Positions 31,338 through 38,938 of a stretch of DNA of 38,938 nt are shown here, piece after piece. Position 1 is the stretch's first letter, and every line of letters begins with the position of its first letter. The notes below the pieces were generated by a model, which worked only from the letters and a program-made list of their open reading frames with translations, was not told the origin of the DNA and did no database searches. Location: assembly GCA_022072515.1 (NCBI GenBank), contig JAJVHT010000038.1, positions 1 to 38,938 on the forward strand, read 5' to 3'. Source of the DNA: a bacterium (GTDB lineage: Bacteria; Zhuqueibacterota; Zhuqueibacteria; Zhuqueibacterales; Zhuqueibacteraceae). The position numbers and the translations under genes are program-made.

Positions 31338-32090
31338 ATGACAGCTCTAAAAGAATTCCGCCCCGGCCTCTGGCTGACCCAGGCGCATTTGGAAGATTTT
31401 GACGTGCGCGGGGCTGTGATTGCCGGTGAAAAATATGCGGTGGTTTGGGATAGCCTCTCACATCCGCGCGATATGCCGCCGCTTTTACCGCTGTTGTCGC
31501 AAAAAGATTGGCTGCTCGTTTACACGCACGCCGATTGGGATCACATTTGGGGAACAGCGGGGCTTCCGTATCACGACAAAATGATTATCGGCCATGCGCA
31601 TTGCTCGGCGCGCTTTCGGCAAGAGGCGCCGGCCGAGCTTCGCGAGAAACAACACACGCAGCCCGGCGTTTGGGATGAAGTGAGGCTCGTTCCGCCGACG
31701 AAAACTTTTCAAAACACTTTGGACTTAGAATTGGGCGGCTTGACGTTGCAGCTACAGCATTTGCCCGGTCACACGCTGGATTGCATCGTCGGCTTCATTC
31801 CGGAGTGGGGAATTTTGCTGGCGGGCGATACAGTGGAAACGCCGCTGCCGGTGATCAATGCGGAGAGTCCAATTGACCGATGGATTGCTGCATTGCAGAG
31901 GTGGGAAAACGATACGCGCGTGCAGCATGTCATTCCCGCGCACGGCGCTATTGGCGGGCGCGAGTTGCTGCGGCAAAATATTGTGTATCTGCAAAATTTA
32001 CGGGCCGGCCTCCCTCCCGCTGTTCCGGATGATTTGGATGGTTTCTATCGCAAGACGCATGCAGAAAATTTGCGGTATAGGCTGAAGTGA
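31338..32090 (+). CDS. Metallo-beta-lactamase-fold hydrolase
   Basis: The 250-residue cytoplasmic protein has the MBL order: VYTHADWDHIWG (an HxDxDH form, with Asp in place of the second His), LPGHTLDCIVG, LLAGDTVE and PAHG. Metal ligands are otherwise kept, so it should be a di-metal or mono-metal hydrolase. The substrate is unknown. The HxDxDH variant is known in some MBL subgroups. A strong terminator follows. It converges with the gene at 32207. Confidence 0.88.
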   Translation: MTALKEFRPGLWLTQAHLEDFDVRGAVIAGEKYAVVWDSLSHPRDMPPLLPLLSQKDWLLVYTHADWDHIWGTAGLPYHDKMIIGHAHCSARFRQEAPAELREKQHTQPGVWDEVRLVPPTKTFQNTLDLELGGLTLQLQHLPGHTLDCIVGFIPEWGILLAGDTVETPLPVINAESPIDRWIAALQRWENDTRVQHVIPAHGAIGGRELLRQNIVYLQNLRAGLPPAVPDDLDGFYRKTHAENLRYRLK

Positions 32091-32146
32091 AAATTCAATT
32101 TTAAAGTTGAATAAATCAACACGATGCGCCTAAGAGCGTGCGCCAC

Positions 32147-32180
32147 AAAGGGCCGGCAGTGCACTGCCGGCCCTTTTTTT
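32147..32180 (+). terminator. Strong terminator of the MBL gene
   Basis: The stem from AAAGGGCCGGCAGTG to its exact complement CACTGCCGGCCCTTT is a perfect palindrome (32147-32176), and a T7 run follows on the + strand. The opposite gene ends 27 bases away and lacks a T-run of its own here. Confidence 0.9.
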
Positions 32181-32206
32181 ATACAGGCAAGATTATTGAA
32201 CGGCGG

Positions 32207-33177
32207 TTAAAAAGGTATTTCCATATCCACCCACGCCTCCTGCTCTTTCTCTTCCCACATTTTCAGCATCTGCCGGCCTTTCTCCGTCACCAGGAGGTTC
32301 CGCAACTCCGCCGCCATGGCCGCGGCTTCCGTGTGATCTTCGGTCCAACGCGAAATATTTTGGTCATGCTTGTCGAGGCGCGCCTGCAAAGCGATGTGCT
32401 TGATTTCCCAGCGTGGCACCATGTCGCGTTTACGCAAATTCTCCACTGCCTGCAATTCGATGCTGAGGCTGGCGATTTTTTGGCGCGCTTCGGTGAGGTG
32501 ATGTTGGGCGATCGCCACTTTTTCATCGTAGCCGGCAATGTGTTCGAGCGTGTAGTAATCACGCTGTTCGTCGGCGTTCTGCGGCTCGAACTCAACCAGA
32601 GAACCGGTACGGTTCAAATACGTCACACTCGGTCCGGCATAGTGATCTTCAAATTCATCAGCAGATCGTTCCAAGGCGGTTTCCGGCTCCTCATCATCGA
32701 GAGCGAAATCGTCATTGGTGAAACCTGCATATTCCGTCTTTTCATACGCCGGCCCCCGGGCGTCGCCGTAGGGTTTCAAACCCAAGCTTTCGAGGTACCG
32801 AAACCATTTCGGCTCAGCAACGAATTGCCATTCTTTTGAGAACTCATACTCGATGGTCCGGCCCTTTTCCTCGCGCGGCTGATAATTGCCGCGACGATGC
32901 GCGCCGAAATAAGAGTCCTGCGCGTAAATCCATTTCTTGGCGAGATCGACGATGATCAAGCCGGCGTCAAACGGTTCCAGTTCGATCCCGTCGTTCCAAT
33001 AGCTAAACGCGCGCCGCCCGGTATCGTAATCAAACTCCGGCAGCAACCGTTCCAGCTCTGCCAAGTTTTGCGGATGGCGCGAGAACAAGCGGCGTAAATC
33101 CGCATCGCGTCACTGCCGTGCGGCTCGCCGCTCACGTAATGTTGATCGTCCGCGATGATCATTCTGACAACGCTCAT
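32207..33177 (-). pseudogene. Unrecognised gene with an apparent -1 frameshift near its start
   Basis: A perfect SD (GGAGGG) stands before ATG 33177, which opens MSVVRMIIADDQHYVSGEPHGSDA. The rest of the protein (LRRLFSRHPQNLAELERLL onward, about 290 residues) is in the -1 frame, where the codons upstream hit TGA. Moving frames at the GCGATGCGG site around 33100-33110 would give a continuous GSDADADLRRLF. I do not recognise the family. The body has aromatic/charged stretches and a C-terminal helical part (about 190-290). The frameshift lies in a CGCGGATTTACGC repeat piece. A one-base loss, programmed shifting or an assembly error are all possible. Confidence 0.6.
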
Positions 33178-33189
33178 AAAACCCTCCTT

Positions 33190-33265
33190 TCGAGGTTTGT
33201 CCGTTTGCCGGTTAGCCAGTTGGTTCGAGAGCCGATTAACGGGCAAACCGGCAAACCGTCCAACT
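33190..33265. repeat. Degenerate TTTGCCGGTTAGCC repeat tract (left of arsR)
   Basis: Units of the form GTTTGCCGGTTAGCCAGTTGG and CAAACCGGCAAACCG alternate in this spacer. A second tract of the same family lies on the other side of the ArsR gene (33650-33752). They look like decayed tandem copies of an 8-10 base unit (GTTGGCCG / GTTAGCCG). Confidence 0.6.
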
Positions 33266-33271
33266 GACGAA

Positions 33272-33646
33272 CTATTTTCCAATCATCTTCACCACAAACT
33301 TGCCAAGCAAATCAATCTTATCGCCTTTCTGCAAATATTTAAAGAATTGCAATCCCATTTCCTTCCACATCGGCTCGTTAATATCGTAAAACACATTTTT
33401 GCCGTCGCGCGAGGTGATGACGAGATCGGCGGCGCGCAGCAAGGAGAGATGATGCGACGTTGTGCTCTGCACCAAATCCAGCGCCTCGACGATTTCCGAA
33501 ACGGTGCACGGTCCCTCCTTCGCCAGATAAAGCATAATGCGCAAGCGGCTTTCCTCACTGAGCAGCTTGAGAATCTTGACGGATTTTTTGATATAAACTT
33601 CGGGAAAAAATTCCTGAAAATTGCGTTTGGCGTCAGATTTGTTCAT
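33272..33646 (-). CDS. ArsR-family winged-helix regulator
   Basis: The 124-residue protein shows the ArsR fold: VKILKLLSEESRLRIMLYLAKEG, TVSEIVEAL, the recognition helix TTSHHLSLLRAADLV and the wing SRDGKNVFYDI. The CxC motif of arsenic/cadmium sensors is missing (CTVSEI has one cysteine), so a metal-thiolate signal is not supported. It is not adjacent to an obvious target, and repeat tracts flank it on both sides. It might regulate itself or the neighbouring unrecognised gene. Confidence 0.88.
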   Translation of the reverse strand: MNKSDAKRNFQEFFPEVYIKKSVKILKLLSEESRLRIMLYLAKEGPCTVSEIVEALDLVQSTTSHHLSLLRAADLVITSRDGKNVFYDINEPMWKEMGLQFFKYLQKGDKIDLLGKFVVKMIGK

Positions 33647-33649
33647 GTT

Positions 33650-33752
33650 GGGCCGTTTGCCAGTTGGCCTGTTAGCCGGTTGGTCAGTTTGCCGATTTAA
33701 TCGTTAGTTCGGTCTCGCCGATTGATTGCTTAACCAGCCAACCGGCCAACGC
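33650..33752. repeat. Degenerate GTTAGCCGGTTGG repeat tract (right of arsR)
   Basis: This is the same family as 33190-33265: GCCGTTTGCCAGTTGGCC, GTTAGCCGGTTGGTCAG and AACCAGCCAACCGGCCAAC. It occupies the whole spacer between arsR and the Memo gene. No promoter is discernible within it. Confidence 0.6.
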
Positions 33753-33754
33753 TT

Positions 33755-35023
33755 TTAATAAAGTACCGCGCTCGCATACGTCACAATCGACTGGCGGTCA
33801 TCGACCAGGCCGCGCTCATATTTGAGCGTGCGGCCGTGCTTCGCGGCGGTGGAAGCCAGCAGCGTGTGCAGCGGCGCAAAACCGCACACCCGATACTGAT
33901 CTTCGATCTGCGCATTGGCATTGACAAAGCCGCCGGCATTCACCGTTTCAATCTCGGCCAGCAGGCGATGATCCGCTTCGCTGACCCGTTGCATAAACGC
34001 CGCGTCTGGAGCTTGCCGCTCGCCGTAACGCGGCCCGACATGCGAAAAATCGACGCTGGCGATGACGCAAACCCGGCGCCGGGTGGCGGCGATCGTCGCG
34101 CGCAACGCCGCCGCAAAATCCTGAATGATTTTTTTCTCGCGCGCAAAGCGTCCATCCGTCAGCATCAAATACGCGTAGGAACACAAAATCGGCACGATGG
34201 TAAAATCCCTTTTGCCCCCAAAGAGATGCTGCAAAAACACGGTTTGAAATTCAATCGTGTGCTCGGTGCGATGCGGCAACGGCTCGGCAAACAATTCGTG
34301 CGGGTGCCGGCGCTGCAAGGCTTCGATAAACTCCGCGTCATGCTTGACCACGCCGAGCGGCGTCGCAAAATCCTGGCGCAAACATGAAAAACAATTGATC
34401 AACCCGGAATGGCCGGTGCCAAGAATCACATAAACATCCGCCGGCTCCGCTTCCGCCAGCGCGCGATACGTAAAGGTGTAACACGGCCCGCCGACGCGCA
34501 AATCGATGTGCGGCGCCACCGCGCCCCCAATGTGCGTTTTCGCCGTAGCCGGATTCATGGCGCCATTCGGCATGCCCGCGCCTTGCGGCGAGCGATAAAA
34601 ACTCTCGAGCTGCGCGCGCAAAAGTTGCGGATCAGCCGGATAGCTCGCGCCGGCGTGCGCCGCTTTGCGCAATGGCTGCCCCAGCATTTGGCGCTCGAGT
34701 TGCGTTTTATAATCTTGGAATTCGGTGTCGTCGAGCAAATGCGCGTGCCGCAGTTCCGCGACCAGCCCGTTGAGCTGTTCCTCCGGCAAAAGCGCGCCGA
34801 ACGTGCGAAAAAATTCGCTGCGAATATCGGCGAGTGAATGCTTGCCGTCAAAAAATTGTAAAATGAATAAAGCCTGCCCCGAAACCGCGATGAGATTTTC
34901 CGCGAGGCCGGTGGGATCGCGCAATGCAAAAGCAAAGCCGTTGGTGTCTTTGTCGGATGATTCATTATCGGAATGCAGCGGCACCGCTTCAATAAAGCGG
35001 AGCTTCGGATAGTCTTGCGTCAT
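33755..35023 (-). CDS. Memo-family (AmmeMemoRadiSam protein B) protein with a PqqD-like N-terminus
   Basis: The 422-residue protein has two parts. Residues of about 25-115 resemble a PqqD-type winged-helix domain (GFAFALRDPTGLAENLIAVSG, FILQFFDGKHSLADIR, LVAELRHAHLLDD). Residues of about 135-422 form the Memo fold, with the conserved site in APHIDLR, GTGHSG, ASVDFSH and the cysteine in RVCGF. Memo proteins are commonly encoded with AMMECR1 and radical-SAM partners. None is seen in this window. The PqqD-like part may present a peptide or partner to the Memo domain. It is followed downstream by arsR on the - strand. Confidence 0.88.
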   Translation of the reverse strand: MTQDYPKLRFIEAVPLHSDNESSDKDTNGFAFALRDPTGLAENLIAVSGQALFILQFFDGKHSLADIRSEFFRTFGALLPEEQLNGLVAELRHAHLLDDTEFQDYKTQLERQMLGQPLRKAAHAGASYPADPQLLRAQLESFYRSPQGAGMPNGAMNPATAKTHIGGAVAPHIDLRVGGPCYTFTYRALAEAEPADVYVILGTGHSGLINCFSCLRQDFATPLGVVKHDAEFIEALQRRHPHELFAEPLPHRTEHTIEFQTVFLQHLFGGKRDFTIVPILCSYAYLMLTDGRFAREKKIIQDFAAALRATIAATRRRVCVIASVDFSHVGPRYGERQAPDAAFMQRVSEADHRLLAEIETVNAGGFVNANAQIEDQYRVCGFAPLHTLLASTAAKHGRTLKYERGLVDDRQSIVTYASAVLY

Positions 35024-35105
35024 AGTCGTGGCTAGAATCGATTCCTGCGTCAGAAGTGAATTTTTGAATTTATAGATTATCTTGAAGAAACAATTACAAT
35101 CGCGA

Positions 35106-35186
35106 AGATTTTAGGACGCAGCTTCACACCGATTACCGCAGATTACTTCCGTAGGAAAAAAATCAGCGTAAATCCGCGTTATCAGC
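35106..35186. repeat. CGCGGAT-type repeat overlapping the end of ygfZ
   Basis: The tract holds ACCGATTACCGCAGATTA and CAGCGTAAATCCGCGTTATC, drifted copies of the ACGCGGATT family. On the - strand GATAACGCGGATTTACGC supplies the last codons (DNADLR) of the ygfZ product, so the gene end has been taken over by the repeat. Confidence 0.6.
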
Positions 35187-36236
35187 GCCCAGCAAATATC
35201 CTTGAACGCTACGTTCCGGCCAACGTACTTCCAAGACAACGGCTGGCATCGCAAATTGTTTGCGTATGACGGCCAAGCCGACGGCCATCCCCACTTTGGG
35301 CGAAAAACAAGCGCTGGTGAGCTGGCCGGCAAGTTGCTCGCCCACATAAATCGGCGCCGGCGTCGCCGCGAAAAGTTTATCATCGGGGGCGCTCAAGTCC
35401 AGCCTCACCCCGGCAAGTTGGCGCTGCACTTTTTGATACGAATCCAAGCGCGCAATCACCTCCTGGCCGATATAGCAGCCTTTGTCAAAATTAATGAACG
35501 GCAACAAGCCCACTTCGTGCGGATTGTATTCGTCGGTAATTTCTTTTTCCATCCTCGGCAAGCCGCGATGAATGCGCAACATCTCATAAGCCGCGTGGCC
35601 GGCAGGCGTTGCTTGGGTGATCAGCAATTGCCAAAATTTTTTTAAATCATCGGCGGCCACCATCAGATTGAATTGCACCGGCGTGATGAGGCCGCTGCGC
35701 TGCACGAGCACGCGCCGGCCCTCCACCACAAACGTGCGCGTGTGTTGGGCAGGTAAATTGCCAACGTCCCAAGCAAAAACCTTTTGCAAAAGCGCTGCGC
35801 TTTCCTCACCCAAAAGCGAAATCACCCCGAATTGCGCCGTGAGATCTTCGCAGCGCACCTCTTCGATGAAGGTGTATTTCTCAATCCATTGTTTCACCAT
35901 GGACACGCGTCCGGGACTGGTGAGCAGAAAAATGCTCTCTGCTTCCGTAAACATTTCCACCACGTCGACGACGCGGCCTTTGGCGTTGGTGAAAATATTG
36001 ACGACACCCGCGCCCACCGGTAAATGGCGCATCTCGTTCGTGGTGAGCCGATGCAGCAACGTCTCGCGATCCTTGCCGGAAACGCGCAACTTGCCGATGA
36101 AGCTGCGGTCCATGATCGCGGCTTTTTGCGCCGCGTGGAACTCCGCAACGGCGTTTTGATAATAAGTAGGAATTTGATAACCGCCAATATCAATGAAAGC
36201 CTTTGCCTGGCTGTGGTGAAATTCACTCAAGGTCAA
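35163..36236 (-). CDS. ygfZ: YgfZ/GcvT-domain folate-binding Fe-S assembly protein
   Basis: The 357-residue protein has the GcvT/aminomethyltransferase fold of YgfZ: VSGKDRETLLHRLTTNEM, FTNAKGRVVDVVEMF and the signature KGCYIGQEVIARLDS. YgfZ helps build or repair certain Fe-S clusters in a tetrahydrofolate-dependent way. The length is normal. Its likely TTG start (36236) overlaps the stop of the EcsC gene by four bases (TTGA), so the two are translationally coupled. The C-terminal codons come from a dispersed repeat. Confidence 0.9.
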   Translation of the reverse strand: MTLSEFHHSQAKAFIDIGGYQIPTYYQNAVAEFHAAQKAAIMDRSFIGKLRVSGKDRETLLHRLTTNEMRHLPVGAGVVNIFTNAKGRVVDVVEMFTEAESIFLLTSPGRVSMVKQWIEKYTFIEEVRCEDLTAQFGVISLLGEESAALLQKVFAWDVGNLPAQHTRTFVVEGRRVLVQRSGLITPVQFNLMVAADDLKKFWQLLITQATPAGHAAYEMLRIHRGLPRMEKEITDEYNPHEVGLLPFINFDKGCYIGQEVIARLDSYQKVQRQLAGVRLDLSAPDDKLFAATPAPIYVGEQLAGQLTSACFSPKVGMAVGLAVIRKQFAMPAVVLEVRWPERSVQGYLLGADNADLR

Positions 36237-37054
36237 ATCTCCAGCGCCTCGTATTTCTGGCGCACAGCTTCTGAGCCGTACGTTTTCTCAAGTCTTTTGA
36301 TGCTGAAATGGCCTTTCGCCATCTCTTGAAAGTGATGCATGAACATCACATTGATCACACCGCCGGTGACGGCGCCGACGGCAGGCACCAGTTTGGCGGC
36401 GGTCTCTTCCGTGACGACGATGCTGAAGCGCGCGGCAATACTGGTGAGCAACCGCACCAACGGCGGCCCACTCTTCTGCGTCAATCCTTTTTCGGCAATG
36501 TAGCGCATGGCGTCGGAGATTTCCTTGGCCAGCGCCGACCGTACCGCCCAGTAGCCTTCTTCGAAGGCGTCGTCTTTCTTGCTCTTGCCGCCGAGCGCAA
36601 AAACCTCCAGGCAGGCAAACTTTGTCTCCAGCCTGGTCACGTCATGCCCTTCACTGCGGGCGATGTTGGCGATGGACCGCAGCATGATGCAGGTGGAAAT
36701 CGGCAACTCGATAGCGGCGGAGACCGCGCCAAAAGCGCCGCCCGCCGTGCCCGAGCCAAAAACTAAGGCCTTGTGTAAGAGCCGTTTTGAATTTTTCCCA
36801 CTTTTGTTGCCCAGCGTCAAGATGGAAAATTCCAGCCCTTTCAGCAAAGCCGCCCGGGTGATTTCTTGGATTTTGTCGTTCCAGTTTCCTGGCAGCAGCT
36901 TGAGACCGATTTCAATCGGTTTGCCCAGCAGCGCCGATAGCCGCGCGGTCAGGCTGGGATATTCAAGCTGGCTCTTTGCCGCTTTCAGATCATCCAGGTC
37001 AGATGGTTTCCACTCTATGTTCATGCGTTGTGACAAACTTGCCGGCGCCTTCAT
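36233..37054 (-). CDS. EcsC-family protein
   Basis: The protein has about 273 residues from ATG 37054. TTG 37087 and ATG 37024 are alternatives, and no start has a clear SD. It shows the EcsC pattern: a glycine/alanine-rich segment FGSGTAGGAFGAVSAAIELPIST, then GAVTGGVINVMFMHHFQEMAKGHFSIKRLEK near the end. The glycine-rich helices suggest membrane association. EcsC proteins affect ABC-exporter function in Bacillus, but the mechanism is not known. It is coupled to ygfZ by a four-base overlap. Confidence 0.85.
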   Translation of the reverse strand: MKAPASLSQRMNIEWKPSDLDDLKAAKSQLEYPSLTARLSALLGKPIEIGLKLLPGNWNDKIQEITRAALLKGLEFSILTLGNKSGKNSKRLLHKALVFGSGTAGGAFGAVSAAIELPISTCIMLRSIANIARSEGHDVTRLETKFACLEVFALGGKSKKDDAFEEGYWAVRSALAKEISDAMRYIAEKGLTQKSGPPLVRLLTSIAARFSIVVTEETAAKLVPAVGAVTGGVINVMFMHHFQEMAKGHFSIKRLEKTYGSEAVRQKYEALEI

Positions 37055-37530
37055 CAACTTGCAGCCGGCTGCGTCCGTATGATTCAATTTTCGACTTCAG
37101 TGAAGATAATGAAAAGGAAGTATTAGGGTCAAGGAAAATATAAACAACTTGTAGCTATTTTCAAGACACGATTTTAAAAATTTTCTCACCCCAATTGCAA
37201 AAGTAAGAATTTGCCCCAAAAGATTCTTAAAAGCGAGAACCTTCTCTGAACTCGTTGTTTGCTCTCTGTTTAACGTCACCTTTAGCCCGTTCGTTGTCTA
37301 CTCAGAGTCTGGTTTATAAGAATTTTGTCGGGAAATAAGTTTGCAATTCTTACAATTCATACTTTGTGTTTTATTGTGTTAAATAATTTTCACAAGATCA
37401 TCAAATATTGGCATTTCATTTGCCAAGTTACACTCGTAGAGCTGAATTGTCAACAAGAAACTCATCTCGCATATCCGCCTTATTTGAAAAGCCGCCATGA
37501 AAATTATAGATTCAATCTGGAGGATCAACC

Positions 37531-37557
37531 ATGAGAACACACCCATACCAGGTTTAA
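37531..37557 (+). CDS. Possible eight-residue leader peptide
   Basis: GGAGG stands eight bases before an ATG that opens MRTHPYQV and a stop. The SD is the best in this AT-rich region. It could be a regulatory leader or the remnant start of a lost gene. Nothing else supports it. Confidence 0.25.
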   Translation: MRTHPYQV

Positions 37558-37639
37558 AGTATTACATCACGCAAGATTCAATCGATGTTTTGAATATTGA
37601 TTCACGTGTTATTGTTCCCCCACCAGATTTTGTTGTAAA

Positions 37640-37675
37640 TTCTAATGTGTCAACGCGATTTGACACGTGTTAGAA
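37640..37675. repeat. Inverted repeat around GTGTCAA/TTGACAC
   Basis: TTCTAATGTGTCAA pairs with TTGACACGTGTTAGAA: GTGTCAA/TTGACAC and TTCTAA/TTAGAA both match, with a small bulge between. It is 216 bases before the propeller gene. It could be an operator, a terminator-like stem or the end of an element. Confidence 0.45.
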
Positions 37676-37890
37676 CATACGAATTACTTATTGCGCAATT
37701 ACAAAATATGGCAAATATAAAAACCGCCGTACAGACACAGGCGAGACCTGAGAACAGTTTACTTTGATATTTCTTGAAAGTTTTGCGGACTCACAAGGAC
37801 AAAAATAAAAAGTGGAGACCAGCGACCACTTGAAAAAACGGGGCGACACCGAAAAGCCAAATGAGTAGGAATAAATGTTTGGGTAATAAA

Positions 37891-38938
37891 ATGAGAGCGT
37901 CTCAAAGACATTTTTGCCTATGTATTCTGTTTTTACTTGTGCCTCTTTCTCTCTATGCACAAGACTTTTGGGAACAGGCTAACGGTCCGTTTGGAGGAAC
38001 CGTTGCTGCCCTTGCAATAAATAGCAGTGGAGACCTTTTTGCGGGGACTGACGCTAGTGGCGTATTTCGTTCAACGGACAATGGGAATAACTGGACTCAA
38101 ATAAGTAATGGATTACCAATAGGCGTTTCTGTTCTTTCTCTTGCCATAAATAGTAGTGGAAATATTTTTGCGGGGACTGACGGTAGTGGCATATTTCGTT
38201 CAACGGATAATGGGAATAACTGGGCTCAAATAAATAATGGCTTGACAAATCTTTATGTTTTTTCCCTTGCGATAAATGGTGATGGAAATGTTTTTTGCGG
38301 GACTAACGGTAGTGGAGTATTTCGTTTAACAAATAATGGGAATATCTGGACTCAAACGGGCTTGACAAATGTTAGGGTTCTTTCCCTCGCAATAAATGGT
38401 AGTGGAGATATTTTTGCCGGGACTGAGTTTTCTAATTTCCCTGCCGTATTTCGTTCAACGGATAATGGGAACAACTGGACTTCTTATAGGATGGGACTTG
38501 GCGCTGTTTATTCCCTTGCAATAAATAGTAGTGGAGATATTTTTGTAGGGACTAAGGGTGATGGTTTTGGTAATGGTGGCGTATTTCGTTCAACGAATAA
38601 TGGGGCTCTCTATATTCGAATAAGTTTTGGTTTGCCAACAACTGATTATCAAGTTCTTTCCTTTGCAATAAATAGTAGTGGAGATATTTTTGCAGGGACT
38701 GATCGTGGAGTATTTCGTTCAACCAATAATGGCACTAACTGGACTCAAACGGGCTTGATAAATAGGGGTATTCCTTCCCTTGCAGTAAATAGTAGTGGAG
38801 ATATTTTTGCAGGGACTCAGGGTGGTGGCGTATTTCGTTCAACGAATAATGGGGGTAACTGGACTCAAACAAGTAATGGTTTGACGGCTAATTACATTTC
38901 TGCCTTTGCAATAAATAGCCGTGGAGATATTTTTGCCG
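37891..38938 (+). CDS. Secreted Asp-box beta-propeller protein (partial, runs off the window)
   Basis: The frame is open from ATG 37891 to the window end (349 codons). ATG 37861 is an alternative start. A signal peptide is clear (LCILFLLVPLSLYAQ). At least seven full repeats of about 40-48 residues follow, of the form SLAINSSGDIFAGTD then GVFRSTDNGNNWTQ, which is the BNR/Asp-box (S-x-D-x-G-x-x-W) motif of propellers. An eighth begins before the edge. Such proteins are often type IX secretion substrates with a C-terminal sorting domain, which would lie outside the window. The AT-rich composition differs from the core genes and may mark transfer. Confidence 0.85.
   Translation, partial: MRASQRHFCLCILFLLVPLSLYAQDFWEQANGPFGGTVAALAINSSGDLFAGTDASGVFRSTDNGNNWTQISNGLPIGVSVLSLAINSSGNIFAGTDGSGIFRSTDNGNNWAQINNGLTNLYVFSLAINGDGNVFCGTNGSGVFRLTNNGNIWTQTGLTNVRVLSLAINGSGDIFAGTEFSNFPAVFRSTDNGNNWTSYRMGLGAVYSLAINSSGDIFVGTKGDGFGNGGVFRSTNNGALYIRISFGLPTTDYQVLSFAINSSGDIFAGTDRGVFRSTNNGTNWTQTGLINRGIPSLAVNSSGDIFAGTQGGGVFRSTNNGGNWTQTSNGLTANYISAFAINSRGDIFA

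Larger units (their letters stand above)
37055..37890. other. AT-rich spacer between EcsC and the propeller gene
   Basis: About 830 bases without a credible gene, with GC clearly lower than to the left. Two points stand out: a perfect SD and ATG heading a nine-codon frame at 37531-37557, and a large inverted repeat at 37640-37675. A small hairpin AAGTGG/CCACTT lies at about 37808-37833. The base composition matches the propeller gene that follows, so this could be the edge of a transferred block. Confidence 0.5.

Noticed and set aside
37325..37534. A 69-residue frame in the AT-rich spacer
   Set aside because: No SD or motif. It ends at the start of the nine-codon frame by chance overlap.

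Overview
This is a bacterial chromosomal window of about 50% GC that carries mostly housekeeping genes, with repeat-rich spacers and an AT-richer right end. The gene order thrS-infC-rpmI-rplT-pheS-(two extra genes)-pheT-zapB-like-zapA-rny-ymdB-folD is a classic translation/cell-division core. Further right there are envelope genes that resemble type IX secretion components (a PorD/DUF4835-like protein next to a PorV/PorQ-like barrel), a small secreted dockerin-type protein and an Asp-box propeller. Together these suggest a member of the Fibrobacteres-Chlorobi-Bacteroidetes (FCB) superphylum or a related candidate phylum such as KSB1 or Calditrichota. This placement is an inference from gene families only.

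Layout. 1-365: a tRNA-Val and, upstream of it, a broken copy of the same tRNA. 368-12845: translation, division, RNA-turnover and folate genes, all on the + strand. infC probably uses a rare ACG start. Two tandem nucleotidyltransferase-fold genes sit between pheS and pheT. RNase Y has lost several HD active-site residues. 12894-15030: tRNA-Arg, a TPR protein, and a tRNA-Pro locus with tRNA remnants, three terminators and GIY-YIG remnants. 15097-18960: a VTT membrane protein, a GT2 glycosyltransferase and an M28 peptidase fused to a membrane domain, all on the - strand. 19163-21223: a glycogen-debranching-type enzyme that contains an in-frame inverted-repeat insertion. 21312-24991: a hypothetical gene, the dockerin protein, the T9SS-like pair and a cysteine-rich protein. 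25030-25930: a palindrome-rich spacer without a convincing gene. 25938-27513: a membrane-anchored coiled-coil protein, tRNA-Ala and YhbY. 27628-31163: a probable metal-uptake operon (small His/Cys protein, outer-membrane barrel, substrate-binding protein, ABC-3 permease) without an ATPase gene. 31338-37054: an MBL hydrolase, a frameshifted gene, an ArsR regulator, a Memo-family protein with an extra N-terminal domain, YgfZ and EcsC. 37055-38938: an AT-rich spacer and the start of a large repetitive secreted protein that runs off the window.

The most unusual signal is in the non-coding DNA. Many spacers hold short perfect hairpins whose arms differ while the centre is CTT-like on one strand. 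They occur between ribosomal-protein genes, at a gene end and inside both tRNA remnants. Several families of degenerate dispersed repeats also fill spacers and intrude into gene ends. The tRNA-Pro locus looks like a decayed tandem array of tRNA-3'-end, terminator and GIY-YIG units.
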